DNA of 64,000 nucleotides from Streptomyces sp. NBC_01198 (GTDB lineage Bacteria > Actinomycetota > Actinomycetes > Streptomycetales > Streptomycetaceae): the NCBI RefSeq assembly GCF_036010485.1, contig NZ_CP108568.1:2192001-2256000 (forward strand). Reading direction: 5' to 3'. Of this stretch, positions 35,338-43,833 are shown piece after piece. The notes beneath the pieces were generated by a model. The model searched no databases. It was not told the DNA's origin and saw only the letters and a program-made list of their open reading frames with translations. Positions within the stretch are counted from its first letter, which is position 1, and every line of letters starts with the position of its first letter. A program made the translations under genes and the position numbers.

Positions 35338-35919
35338 TCAGCCGGTGACGCCGTGCAGGGCCATGGTTATCGCGGCCCGGGTGATCCGCTCGGGGTCCTC
35401 GGCGGCGCCCAGTTCGATCCGCCGGACGGCGGCGTCCACCACACCCTGCAGCAGCATCGCGGTCAGCCGCGGCTCGTCGTGGCCGAGGTCGGACAGAGCC
35501 TCGACCACCATGGCCACCAGGCCGCCGTGCGCGGCGCGGATCTTCTCCCGGGCGCCGGGGTCCAGCTCGCCCGCGGAGATCGCCGCGACAGCGCGGTGCC
35601 TGCGGTCCCCGACCAGGGCCAGCTGGCTGCGGACATAGGCCTCGATCCGGTCCTCGGCGCTGTCCGCGGTCTCCATCGCGGCCTCCACCTCGGCCGCCCA
35701 GACCGGGAAGTCGACCGCGCACAGCTCCTCCACCACGGCGGCCCGGGAGCGGAAGTACTCGTACACCGAGGAGCGGGCCAGACCGGTCCGCTCGGCCAGG
35801 GCCGGGAAGGTCAGTGCGTCCGTGCCGCCCTCGGACAGCAGGGACCTGGCGGCGTCCAGCAGGGCCCGGCGCTGCATCGTGCGGTGTTCGGCCACCGAGG
35901 CCGCTCGAATCCTGGGCAT
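35338..35919 (-). CDS. TetR-family transcriptional regulator
   Basis: 193 residues. The N-terminal HTH (~15-62: RRALLDAARSLLSEGG, LAERTGLARSSVYEYFRSRAAVVEEL) is canonical TetR; the C-terminal helical domain gives no clear ligand clue. ATG 35919 has no SD, but a TACAGT -10 box lies 6 nt upstream, so a leaderless transcript is likely. A 14-nt palindrome covers that box (see 35925-35938). It follows whiG by 30 bp on the same strand, and its promoter lies inside the whiG 3' end. Confidence 0.9.
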   Translation of the reverse strand: MPRIRAASVAEHRTMQRRALLDAARSLLSEGGTDALTFPALAERTGLARSSVYEYFRSRAAVVEELCAVDFPVWAAEVEAAMETADSAEDRIEAYVRSQLALVGDRRHRAVAAISAGELDPGAREKIRAAHGGLVAMVVEALSDLGHDEPRLTAMLLQGVVDAAVRRIELGAAEDPERITRAAITMALHGVTG

Positions 35920-35924
35920 CCCAC

Positions 35925-35953
35925 CACTGTAGACAGTGCGGAGGTGGGGTCAG
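35925..35953 (-). promoter_or_regulatory. Promoter and operator of the TetR gene
   Basis: Minus strand: CTGACC (35948-35953), 16 nt, TACAGT (35926-35931), then 6 nt to the ATG at 35919. The perfect palindrome CACTGT-AG-ACAGTG (35925-35938) overlaps the -10 box, the expected place for an autorepressor. Confidence 0.55.
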
Positions 35954-36786
35954 CGGCCGACGTCGGCGAGCTTTGCCCGCAGTTGAAGCACCGACTTGGT
36001 GTGGATCTGGCTGACCCTGCTTTCGGTGACGCCCAGTACCTGACCGATCTCGGCCAGCGTCAGGCCCTCGTAGTAATAGAGGGTGACCACGGTCTTCTCC
36101 CGCTCGGGCAGCGTGTTGACGGCCCGGGCGAGCAGGCGGCGCAGTTCGCGGTCCTCGGCGACCTCGGACGGGTTGTCGGCGCCGGTGTCCTCCAGGGTGT
36201 CCACCAGGCTGAGCCGGTCACCGCTGTCGGCGCCGACGTGCAGCAACTCCTCCAGCGCCACCACGTTGGCCAGCGACAGCGCGCTGAAGACGCCGTGCAG
36301 TTCCTCCAGGCCGACGCCCATCTCGGCGGCCACCTCGGGCTCGCTGGGGGTGCGGCGGAGCTTGGCCTCCAGCGTGGCGTAGGCCCGCTCCACCGCCCTG
36401 GCCTTCTGCCGCACCGAGCGCGGGATCCAGTCCAGGGCGCGCAGTTCGTCGATCATGGCGCCGCGGATCCGGGTGATCGCGTAGGTCTCGAATTTGATCG
36501 CCCGGTCAGGGTCGAACTTCTCAATCGCGTCGATCAGGCCGAACACCCCGGACGACACGAAGTCGGCCTGCTCCACGTTGGCCGGAAGTCCCACGCTGAC
36601 CCGGCCGGCCACGTATTTCACCAGCGGCGAGTAGTGCAGGATCAGTTGCTCGCGCAGCCGGGCGTCCCCCGTGGACTTGTAGGTCCGCCACAGCGCGTCG
36701 AGCGTCGTGGGGGCGGCGGGCCGCGCGGCGGCCGGGGCGGCGGTCGCGGCCGTCGCCCGTTCGGACCCGGGCGTGTACTGGGGCAT
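35950..36786 (-). CDS. whiG: Sporulation sigma factor WhiG
   Basis: A 278-residue sigma factor of the FliA/WhiG class, which directs transcription for committing aerial hyphae to sporulation in Streptomyces. Regions 2 ([62 protein letters not shown]), 3 ([15 protein letters not shown]) and 4 ([39 protein letters not shown]) are complete. Start ATG 36786 has little SD. An Ala/Pro-rich head of ~25 residues precedes region 1.2. Its activity is normally held by an anti-sigma factor encoded elsewhere. 284 bp of non-coding, relatively AT-rich sequence lie upstream and should hold the promoter. Confidence 0.95.
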   Translation of the reverse strand: MPQYTPGSERATAATAAPAAARPAAPTTLDALWRTYKSTGDARLREQLILHYSPLVKYVAGRVSVGLPANVEQADFVSSGVFGLIDAIEKFDPDRAIKFETYAITRIRGAMIDELRALDWIPRSVRQKARAVERAYATLEAKLRRTPSEPEVAAEMGVGLEELHGVFSALSLANVVALEELLHVGADSGDRLSLVDTLEDTGADNPSEVAEDRELRRLLARAVNTLPEREKTVVTLYYYEGLTLAEIGQVLGVTESRVSQIHTKSVLQLRAKLADVGR

Positions 36787-37070
36787 GCGTCGTTGTGCGC
36801 CGTTCTGCCGTGACGTGGATGAGAAATCGAGCCTCCGAGAGCGTAGCGTGACCATAGTGTCGCTTATTGCTACATCATCCGTATGGGACATGCGCAGATA
36901 CGTTCCTCTACGGGTACGCGGACGTCGCGGCAGGTTCGCGGGGTCCGGCGCGGGGGCCGCCGAACGTCCGCATCGGGCCATCATGGGGCGCGGCCGGGGC
37001 CCGAACTCCGCGTCCCGCGATCGCCCCAGGTCACGGGCTTCCGCTGTCACCTGATGGTGTACCGGTCACG

Positions 37071-38378
37071 TCAACAGGCGTGCCGCGTGCCGCCGCCCCG
37101 TCTGGTACGGACCAACTGCCACCTCCCGTCGTGCCGTTCGACGAAGCCCAGCGCCTGCAATTCGTAGAGCCTGCTCAGCGTGTCGTCGCAGGTGGACCCG
37201 GCGGCGTCGGCGATCTGCCGCTCGTCGGCGGCGCCCCGGCCCGGCACCGCCTCAAGCACCCGGGCCGCCGCCGGGCCGAGCAGGTCGCGGGGCAGCACCG
37301 GGCCGCGCCGCGGGGGCGCGAGGTCGGTGCCGATCTCGCCGATCAGCTCGACGACTTCGGCCGCGTCGGTCACCACCGCCGCACCGCCGCGCAGCAGTTC
37401 GTGCACTCCCTCGGACAGCCCGCTGGTGCACGGCCCCGGCACCCCCATGGTGATCCGGCCCATGGCCGCCGCCCGGCGCGCGGTGATCAGCGAGCCGCTG
37501 CGGTAACGGGCCTCGACCACGACCGTGCCCCGGGTCAGCGCGGCGATCACCCGGTTGCGCAGCACGAAGCGGCTCCTGGTGGGGTGCTCGCCGGGCGGCA
37601 ACTCGCCGACCAGCAGGCCGCATTCCGCGATCCTCCCGATCAACTCGGCGTTGCCCGGCGGATACGCCACATCCACACCGGACGCCACCACCCCGATGGT
37701 CGCGCCGCCGGCCGCCAGGGCGCTGCGGTGCACCACCCCGTCCACCCCGTAGGCGGCGCCGGAGACCACCACCCAGCCCGCCCTGGCCAGATCCGCGCCG
37801 AGCCTGGCCGCCATGTGGGCGCCGTAGTCCGTACAGGCCCGGGCGCCGACCACCGCGACCGACCGCAGCGCCCACAGCCGCAGCGACGGCCGGCCGCGGA
37901 CCCACAGGCCGAGGGGGCGCTGCGGGCCGAGGTCGTCGAGTTGCCCGGGCCAGTCGCCGTCCCCGGGGCAGACGAAGCGTGCCCCTGCCCGGTGGGCGGC
38001 GGCCAGGTCGGCCACCGGGTCGGCGCGGGCGGCCCGCCGGGCATAGGAAGCGGTCCGGCGCGGACTGGCTCCCGGCAGCGCCCGGCCGCCGCACGCGGCC
38101 CGCAGCGCCGCCTGCACGCCGCGGTCCCGCACCGCCCGCCCCATCACCTCGTCCCCCGGGTCGGCGATCCGGGTCAGCGCGGCCCTGGCCAGCCGCTCCT
38201 GCCACCCGGTGCACTCCCCCAGCCCCGCGGCGGCCGTGCCGCTCTCTCCCCCGCTCCGGTAGACCCGCCGCATCGCCTCCGCCGGGCCGTCCGGATCGGG
38301 CGGCCCGGACAGCGCGGACAGCGCCATGGGCTGGGACGGTGCCGACGGGTCGCGCGGGTCCCGATCGAGGCCCGGCAT
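37071..38378 (-). CDS. dprA: DNA-processing protein DprA
   Basis: 435 residues. DprA binds single-stranded DNA and loads RecA during transformation-like uptake; here it may serve recombination in general. The Rossmann core is clear: VAVVGARACTDYGAHMA, VSGAAYGVDGVVHRSAL, VVASGVDVAYPPGNAEL, RFVLRNRVIAALTRGTVVVEA and SGSLITARRAAAMGR. A C-terminal winged-helix follows (~380-425). The N-terminus carries ~60 extra residues. ATG 38378 overlaps the yifB stop as ATGA, so the two are coupled. Confidence 0.93.
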   Translation of the reverse strand: MPGLDRDPRDPSAPSQPMALSALSGPPDPDGPAEAMRRVYRSGGESGTAAAGLGECTGWQERLARAALTRIADPGDEVMGRAVRDRGVQAALRAACGGRALPGASPRRTASYARRAARADPVADLAAAHRAGARFVCPGDGDWPGQLDDLGPQRPLGLWVRGRPSLRLWALRSVAVVGARACTDYGAHMAARLGADLARAGWVVVSGAAYGVDGVVHRSALAAGGATIGVVASGVDVAYPPGNAELIGRIAECGLLVGELPPGEHPTRSRFVLRNRVIAALTRGTVVVEARYRSGSLITARRAAAMGRITMGVPGPCTSGLSEGVHELLRGGAAVVTDAAEVVELIGEIGTDLAPPRRGPVLPRDLLGPAAARVLEAVPGRGAADERQIADAAGSTCDDTLSRLYELQALGFVERHDGRWQLVRTRRGGGTRHAC

Positions 38379-40018
38379 CAGAAGCTCCCGGCCGGCGCGG
38401 GGCCCCGGCTGACGCCGGTGCGCAGTTGGAGGGCCGCCCGGACGTCCTCGGCGTCCGGGCGGGGGTGCCCGGCCAGGTCGGCCAGCGTCCAGGCCACCCG
38501 CAGCACCCGGTCCAGGCCCCGGGCGGTGAGCAGCCCGCGCTCCATGTCCCGCTCGGCCGGGTGCATCGCGCCGGAGGCGACCGGCCAGCGGGTGCGCAGC
38601 TCATGGCCGGGGACGTCACCGTTGGCCCGCCACGGGGTGTCGGCGTAGCGCACGGCGGCCCGCTCCCTGGCCTCCCGCACCCGGGCGGCGACGACGGCGG
38701 TGCTCTCCCCCGGGCCGCGGCCGATCAGCTCCGAGCGGCTGACCGCCTCCACCTCGACCCGCAGGTCCACCCGGTCGAGCAGCGGCCCCGACAGCCTGGC
38801 CTGATAGCGGCGCACCGCCGTCGGCGAGCACTCGCAGCCCGCGCCCAGCAGCGAATACCTCCCGCACGGGCACGGATTCGCCGCCAGCACCAGCATGAAG
38901 CGGGCCGGCAGCCGCATCACCCCGGCCGAGCGGGCCACCACCACATGGCCGGACTCCAGCGGCTGCCGCAGCGCTTCGAGGGCTTTCACGGTGAATTCCG
39001 GCGCTTCGTCCAGGAAGAGCACCCCACGGTGCGCCAGCGACACCGCTCCCGGCCTGGGCAGTCCGCTGCCGCCACCGACCAGCGACGGCATGGTGGCCGA
39101 GTGGTGGGGCGCGCAGAAGGGGGGCGAGTCCACCAGCGGGCGGCCCGCGGGGAGGATGCCGGCCACCGAGTGGACCGCGGTGACCTCAAGGGACTCCTGG
39201 CGGGACAGCGCGGGCAGGATGCCGGGCAGCCGCTCGGCCAGCATCGTCTTGCCGGCACCTGGCGGACCCTTCAGATAGAGGTGGTGGGCGCCGGCCGCGG
39301 CCACCTCCAGGGCGAGCCGGGCGACGGACTGCCCGGCCACGTCGGCCAGGTCGGGGCCGACCGCCCTGCCGCTGTCCGCGGTACCGCCGCCGAGGCTGGT
39401 GGCCAGGCCCGAGCCCACCCCGCCGCCGGGCACGGTCAGCCCGGCCAGCATGGGATCGGGCCTGCCCTCCCCGTAGGGGCCCTCGTCCTCCTCCTCGGGG
39501 ACCGGCTCGTCGTTGAGCACCGCCACCAGCTGGCGCAGGCTGCGCACGCCGAGCACCGCGACGCCGGGGACCAGCGAGGCCTCCGCCGTGGTGCGCTCGG
39601 GGACCACCACATGGCGATACCCCGCCTCGGCCGCCGCGAGCACCGCGGGCAGCACGCCCCGCACCGGGCGGACCCGGCCGTCGAGGCCGAGCTCGCCGAT
39701 CATCATCAGGTCGGCGATGGACTTGGGGGCGATCCGCTCGTTCGCGGCGAGCAGCGCGCAGGCCACGGCCAGGTCGAACCCCGAGCCGCCCTTCGGGACG
39801 GAGGCTGGGCTCAGGCCGACGGTGAGCTTCTTCTGCGGCCAGGTCTCACCGCTGTTCACGATCGCGGCGCGCACCCGGTCCCGGCTCTCGACCAGGCTCT
39901 TGTCGGGCAGGCCGACCAGGGTGAAGGCCGCGAGGCCCGGTTCCAGGTCGGCCTGGACCTCCACGACCACACCCTCGACGCCGATCAGCGCGACCGAGCA
40001 CGTACGGGCGAAGCCCAT
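38378..40018 (-). CDS. yifB: YifB/ComM-family Mg-chelatase-like AAA ATPase
   Basis: 546 residues. Domain order: an S5/Lon-protease-like N-terminal fold (~1-170, GLPDKSLVESRDRVRAAI, KGGSGFDLAVACALLAA), a linker, an AAA+ module (Walker A GPPGAGKT, Walker B VLFLDEAPEF, sensor ANPCPCGRY) and a C-terminal Mg-chelatase-like domain. ComM is a branch-migration helicase in transformation. Start ATG 40018 overlaps the yraN stop (ATGA) and the stop overlaps dprA, so yraN-yifB-dprA form one coupled unit linked to DNA processing. Confidence 0.94.
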   Translation of the reverse strand: MGFARTCSVALIGVEGVVVEVQADLEPGLAAFTLVGLPDKSLVESRDRVRAAIVNSGETWPQKKLTVGLSPASVPKGGSGFDLAVACALLAANERIAPKSIADLMMIGELGLDGRVRPVRGVLPAVLAAAEAGYRHVVVPERTTAEASLVPGVAVLGVRSLRQLVAVLNDEPVPEEEDEGPYGEGRPDPMLAGLTVPGGGVGSGLATSLGGGTADSGRAVGPDLADVAGQSVARLALEVAAAGAHHLYLKGPPGAGKTMLAERLPGILPALSRQESLEVTAVHSVAGILPAGRPLVDSPPFCAPHHSATMPSLVGGGSGLPRPGAVSLAHRGVLFLDEAPEFTVKALEALRQPLESGHVVVARSAGVMRLPARFMLVLAANPCPCGRYSLLGAGCECSPTAVRRYQARLSGPLLDRVDLRVEVEAVSRSELIGRGPGESTAVVAARVREARERAAVRYADTPWRANGDVPGHELRTRWPVASGAMHPAERDMERGLLTARGLDRVLRVAWTLADLAGHPRPDAEDVRAALQLRTGVSRGPAPAGSF

Positions 40019-40380
40019 CACGCCACCCCCCGCACGTGCTCCACCGCGGGAGCGCCGCGGTCGGGCAGGATCACGCCGATCAGGTCGATCCGCACCCCGC
40101 CCGGTGGCGCCCCGCCGTGCTCGGCGGTCCATCGCTCGGCCAGCGTCCGCAGCCGGTCCAGTTTCGCCGGGGGAAGCGCCGCCATCGGGTGCTGGAAGGG
40201 CCCGGCCCGCCGGGTCTTGACCTCGCAGACCACCAGGGCGTCACCCTCGGTCGCGAGGATGTCGATCTCACCGCGGCGGCCGTGCCGCCAGTTCCGCCCG
40301 ACCACCGTCAGGCCCGCCGCCAGCAGGGCGCGGACCGCGACCTCCTCGCCGTACCGCCCCAGCGCACCTCGCGCGTTCAT
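40018..40380 (-). CDS. yraN: YraN-family (UPF0102) nuclease-fold protein
   Basis: 120 residues with a restriction-endonuclease-like core: [13 protein letters not shown], then [24 protein letters not shown], which holds the E...D...EVK pattern of PD-(D/E)xK nucleases. The substrate is not established; a Holliday-junction or RNA-processing role has been suggested for the family. ATG 40380 has GGAGG 8 nt upstream; the in-frame codon at 40398 is less good. First gene of yraN-yifB-dprA. Confidence 0.92.
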   Translation of the reverse strand: MNARGALGRYGEEVAVRALLAAGLTVVGRNWRHGRRGEIDILATEGDALVVCEVKTRRAGPFQHPMAALPPAKLDRLRTLAERWTAEHGGAPPGGVRIDLIGVILPDRGAPAVEHVRGVA

Positions 40381-40446
40381 GCGTACCACCTCCGTCACTG
40401 ACTGTGACAGAGTGAGCCGCCCTCACGATGATCTTGCTCTCAAGCC

Positions 40447-40455
40447 TGTGGATAA
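40447..40455 (-). promoter_or_regulatory. Perfect DnaA-box 9-mer
   Basis: TTATCCACA on the minus strand, in the 88-bp gap between DUF2469 and yraN. It shares 15 identical bases with the box at 34656 (GAGTTATCCACAGGC), in opposite orientation. Confidence 0.4.
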
Positions 40456-40468
40456 CTCTCCGCGCGCC

Positions 40469-40795
40469 TCAGTTGTTGAAGCCGGAGTCGTCCGACGGCA
40501 GATCCAGATCCGCCTTGTTGAGCTCCTCGATGTTCACGTCCTTGAACGTGAGCACCCGCACCTGCTTCACGAAGCGGGCCGGCCTGTACATGTCCCAGAC
40601 CCAGGCGTCGGCCATGGAGACCTCGAAGAACACCTCACCCTGCACCGAGCGCACCTGCATCTCGTAGTCGTTGGTGAGGTAGAAGCGCCGTTCGGTCTCG
40701 ATCACGTACTTGAACAGGCCGACGACGTCGCGGTACTCCCTGTAGAGCTTCAGCTCCATCTCGGTCTCGTACTTTTCGAGGTCCTCGGCGCTCAT
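40469..40795 (-). CDS. DUF2469 family protein
   Basis: A 108-residue soluble, acidic protein: SAEDLEKYETEMELKLYREYRDVV, FYLTNDYEMQVRSVQGEVFFEVSM, DAWVWDMYRPARFVKQVRV, DVNIEELNKADLDLP. Strongly conserved across actinobacteria in this same neighbourhood (lepB to yraN) but without known function. ATG 40795, with GAAGGGGAA upstream, is preferred over the in-frame codon at 40828. Confidence 0.92.
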   Translation of the reverse strand: MSAEDLEKYETEMELKLYREYRDVVGLFKYVIETERRFYLTNDYEMQVRSVQGEVFFEVSMADAWVWDMYRPARFVKQVRVLTFKDVNIEELNKADLDLPSDDSGFNN

Positions 40796-40888
40796 CGTGT
40801 GTTCCCCTTCAGCCGTGCGTGCCCCCATTGTGCGTCACACGGTCTCACGACCGCGCGGAACTTCCCCGCACCCGCACGTCCGCGGTGA

Positions 40889-41656
40889 TCACCTGCGCCT
40901 CAGCAGTCTGGCCAGCGGGTCGTAGGCCGCACCGCCCAGGATCAGCACCGCGCCGGCGATGACCGCGATGACCAGCGAGCCGAGGGGACCCTGCCCCGGC
41001 GATCCGCCGCCCGGGATCGCGCCGAAGGCGGAGGTGCGCGCCAGCAGGCCCATCCGGGACGCGGGCCAGGCGATGCCGTCCACCCGGCCGCGGACGTCGC
41101 CGGCCGGCACAGCACCGCCCTGGGCGTCGGCCAGGTGGATACGGGAGTCCTCGGAGACCGCGCGGTTGTCGCCGAGCAGGAAGAGGTCGCCGGCGGGGAC
41201 CCGGGTACTGAAGGGCTCCATCGAGGCCGGGCCGCCGCCCTTGAGATAGGTCTCGTCGACCGGCTTGCCGTTCACCGTCAGCCGGCCCTGCGCGTCGCAG
41301 CAGGCCACCACGTCGCCGCCGACCCCGACAACGCGCTTGACCAGCGGCTCGGCGCCCCACAGCTTGTCCTGGAAGACCACCACGTCGCCGCGGTGCACCG
41401 CGGAGCCCGACACCTTCTGGGCCAGCAGCCGGTCACCGGGCTGCACGGTGGGCACCATCGAATTCGTCGGCACCGTGTACGGGCGGTAGATCAGGGCTCC
41501 CCAGACCGCCGCGCCCAGGAAGAGCACGCAGCCCACGGCGATGGCTATACCGGAAAGCCGGTGGCCGATACCGCCCCGGCCACCGGCTGTGCCGCGTCCT
41601 ACGGTGCTGCTCCCTGTGGTGCCGGTGCCGGTCATCGCGCCGCTGCTGCTGCTCAT
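40889..41656 (-). CDS. lepB: Type I signal peptidase (1 of 4)
   Basis: 255 residues. Membrane-bound Ser/Lys signal peptidase: N-terminal helix ~35-58, catalytic Ser66 in PTNSMVPT, Lys107 in LVKRVVGVGGD, box E LLGDNRAVSEDSR, and a second helix near the C-terminus (~218-238), so both ends are cytosolic. A Ser/Thr/Gly-rich head precedes the first helix. ATG 41656 has AGGG about 9 nt upstream. Last gene of four tandem lepB copies that release exported proteins after Sec or Tat transport. From memory the quartet is characteristic of Streptomyces. Confidence 0.95.
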   Translation of the reverse strand: MSSSSGAMTGTGTTGSSTVGRGTAGGRGGIGHRLSGIAIAVGCVLFLGAAVWGALIYRPYTVPTNSMVPTVQPGDRLLAQKVSGSAVHRGDVVVFQDKLWGAEPLVKRVVGVGGDVVACCDAQGRLTVNGKPVDETYLKGGGPASMEPFSTRVPAGDLFLLGDNRAVSEDSRIHLADAQGGAVPAGDVRGRVDGIAWPASRMGLLARTSAFGAIPGGGSPGQGPLGSLVIAVIAGAVLILGGAAYDPLARLLRRR

Positions 41657-41690
41657 GGACCGGAACCCTACCGGGCGGTACGGCCCCGGG

Positions 41691-42848
41691 TCAGCAGTCC
41701 TGAGCGGCCGCCTGCACCGGCTCGGCCCTGGACAGCAGCCGCCGCCTGCGCCACATCACCAGCGGCAGCGCGCCGGCCAGGCCGGCCGCCGTCGGGATGG
41801 CCGCACCCGCGGCATTGATGCCGGGCTGCGAGAAGGTGCCGGGGATGGAGAGCACGTCCCAGCGGTTGACCGGCCAGGCCACCACGACCGCTCGGCCCAC
41901 CACGTCGCTGTTCGGGACGGTGCCGCCGCCGGGGAGCGTGGTGTGGAAGCGGGAGTCGAGCGAGTCCTGGCGGTGGTCGCCCATCACCCAGATCCTGCCC
42001 TTGGGCACGTGCACGGTGAAGGGCACCTCCGGGCTGCACGCGGTGTTGCCCGGGAAGACGTACGGCTCGTCGAGCGCCTTGCCGTTGACCATCAGCGGTC
42101 CGGTGCCCTTGCAGGAGACCGTGTCACCGCCGACGCCGATCACCCGCTTGATCAGGTCCTTCTCGTCGGCCGAGGGCATCAGGCCGATGAAGCTCAGGCC
42201 CTTCTGCAGGCCGCGCACCACCACGTTGCTGCTGGGGGAGGGATTCTCCGGCAGCCAGCCGCCCGGGTCGTGGAAGACGACGACCTCGCCACGGCTCGGC
42301 GTGGAGCCGAACCAGGGGGTGAGCTTGTCGACCAGCACCCGGTCGCCCTTGAGCAGGGTGTTGTTCATCGAGTCGGACGGGATGGAGAAGGCCTGCACCA
42401 GGAACGTCTTGATCAGCAGCGCCAGCACCAGGGCGATCCCGATCAGCAGCGGCAGTTCCTTCCAGAACGACCGCTGCTTGCGGTTGTCGTCGCGGTGGGA
42501 CCGCTCCGCGTCCTCGTCGTCCTTCTCCCGCCGCGGATCCGCGGGGCCGACCGGCCCCACCGGGTCACCGGGGGCGCCGGGCGCCATCGCCGGAATGCCG
42601 TTGCCGGGCAGCGCGGCACCCGGCGCGGGGTCCTCGACCCACCTGCCGTTCGCCGTACCGCCACCGGAGGCCGGGTCATGCTCCGCCGTCGTCATACCCG
42701 TCCTGTCGTCGTACGCCGGCCCGGCCGGGGGCCGTCCGGGGACCGGGGCGTCTGCCGCCGATTCGTCGGCCGGGGGCACCTCGGAATCCCGCTTCTCGGG
42801 CTCGCCGGGTCCAGACCGCGCGCCGACCACCAGGTCCCCCACATCCAC
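41691..42848 (-). CDS. lepB: Type I signal peptidase (2 of 4), overlaps neighbour
   Basis: 385 residues. Catalytic Ser160 (IPSDSMNNTL) and Lys234 (LIKRVIGVGGD); helix ~131-153 and a second near 350-370. A long charged, Pro/Gly-rich cytosolic head (~128 residues) is odd for the family. The start is debatable: ATG 42848 has GAGGAG close upstream but then overlaps the previous lepB by 173 bp, while ATG 42695 has AGGA 8 nt upstream and overlaps by 20 bp. The first choice matches my memory of Streptomyces orthologues beginning with a GDLxVGARSG string. Confidence 0.88.
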   Translation of the reverse strand: MDVGDLVVGARSGPGEPEKRDSEVPPADESAADAPVPGRPPAGPAYDDRTGMTTAEHDPASGGGTANGRWVEDPAPGAALPGNGIPAMAPGAPGDPVGPVGPADPRREKDDEDAERSHRDDNRKQRSFWKELPLLIGIALVLALLIKTFLVQAFSIPSDSMNNTLLKGDRVLVDKLTPWFGSTPSRGEVVVFHDPGGWLPENPSPSSNVVVRGLQKGLSFIGLMPSADEKDLIKRVIGVGGDTVSCKGTGPLMVNGKALDEPYVFPGNTACSPEVPFTVHVPKGRIWVMGDHRQDSLDSRFHTTLPGGGTVPNSDVVGRAVVVAWPVNRWDVLSIPGTFSQPGINAAGAAIPTAAGLAGALPLVMWRRRRLLSRAEPVQAAAQDC

Positions 42849-43833
42849 TCCTCACTCCAGACCGCCGCCCGCGCCCCATCCGGCGCAGGCCCGCCACTCC
42901 CATAACGAGCGAGAGTTCCGCAGGAGTCGGTAGCCGGTTCGTCCTTTGACCGTTGTTGGCCGAGCCCACCCTAGTGGGCTCACCTGTGGCCGCCGCGGCG
43001 GCCGACCCCGGCGCGGGCACCGCGCCGAAGGTCGCTGGTTCCTTCAGCCGCTGCCAGTGGCCGATCGGCCAGCCGATCACGAAGGCCCGCCCGACCACCA
43101 GGCTCTCCGGGATGGTGCCGCCGCCGGGCTGGTCGACGTGGTAGCGCGAGTCCGCCGAGTCCGAGCGGTGGTCGCCCATCACCCACAGGCGTCCCTGCGG
43201 TACGTGGTCGACGAACTTCTTCAGCGAGGGCGGGTTGCCCGGGTACAGATAGGGCTCGTCCAGCGGCTTGCCGTTGACGAGCAGCCGGCCCTGGGCGTCG
43301 CAGCACTCCACCGTGTCGCCGCCGACCCCGATCACCCGCTTGATCAGGTCCTGTTCACCGGTGGCGGGCAGCAGCCCGATGAAGGTGAAGAACTGCTTGA
43401 CCTGCTTGATGACCACCGGGTCCGGGGCCGGCGCCGGCTCGCCCGACAGCCAGCCGCCCGGGTCCTGGAAGACGACCACGTCGCCGCGGTGCGGCTGGGC
43501 GCCGAACCAGGGGGTGAGCTTGTCCACCAGCACCCGGTCGCCGATCTTGATGGTCTGCTCCATCGATCCTGACGGGATCACGAACGCCTGGAGCAGGAAG
43601 GTCTTGAGCACCAGCGCGATCAGCAGCGCCACCATGACCAGCAGCGGCACCTCACGGGCCAGCGAGCGGCGCCGCTTGCGGCGGACCTTGCGGGCGAGCT
43701 TGCGCCGCTCGATCCGGGTCTTGCCCGGCAGTCTGGGCGGGTTCAGATCGTCCTCGCCGGCCGGCTCCTCGGCGGAACCTGCTTCCCCGGCCGCCCGGCC
43801 ACCGGCCGGGCGCGCCCTGCCGCGGTTACCCAT
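42676..43833 (-). CDS. lepB: Type I signal peptidase (3 of 4), long basic tail
   Basis: 385 residues. Ser90 (IPSGSMEQTI) and Lys165 (LIKRVIGVGGD) are the catalytic pair; one N-terminal helix (~62-82) after a very basic stretch (RKLARKVRRKRRR). Box E GDHRSDSADSRYH is intact. After a short hydrophobic run near 312-322 the last ~60 residues are Arg/Gly-rich and out of frame with the start of the next lepB, which they overlap. This tail may be a by-product of the overlap rather than a domain. It overlaps the upstream lepB by 8 bp. Confidence 0.9.
   Translation of the reverse strand: MGNRGRARPAGGRAAGEAGSAEEPAGEDDLNPPRLPGKTRIERRKLARKVRRKRRRSLAREVPLLVMVALLIALVLKTFLLQAFVIPSGSMEQTIKIGDRVLVDKLTPWFGAQPHRGDVVVFQDPGGWLSGEPAPAPDPVVIKQVKQFFTFIGLLPATGEQDLIKRVIGVGGDTVECCDAQGRLLVNGKPLDEPYLYPGNPPSLKKFVDHVPQGRLWVMGDHRSDSADSRYHVDQPGGGTIPESLVVGRAFVIGWPIGHWQRLKEPATFGAVPAPGSAAAAATGEPTRVGSANNGQRTNRLPTPAELSLVMGVAGLRRMGRGRRSGVRSGCGGPGGRRAVWTRRAREAGFRGAPGRRIGGRRPGPRTAPGRAGVRRQDGYDDGGA

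Noticed and set aside
36867-38648. 593-codon plus-strand frame opposite dprA
   Set aside because: Repetitive Arg/Pro/His content and no recognisable motif; dprA and yifB on the other strand are certain.
34656-40455. DnaA boxes as a replication origin
   Set aside because: Only two boxes 6 kb apart; Streptomyces oriC has many clustered boxes next to dnaA-dnaN, not seen here.
37979-40888. 969-codon plus-strand frame opposite yifB and yraN
   Set aside because: Shadow frame: composition is Arg/Gly/Pro-rich and it spans three well-defined minus-strand genes.
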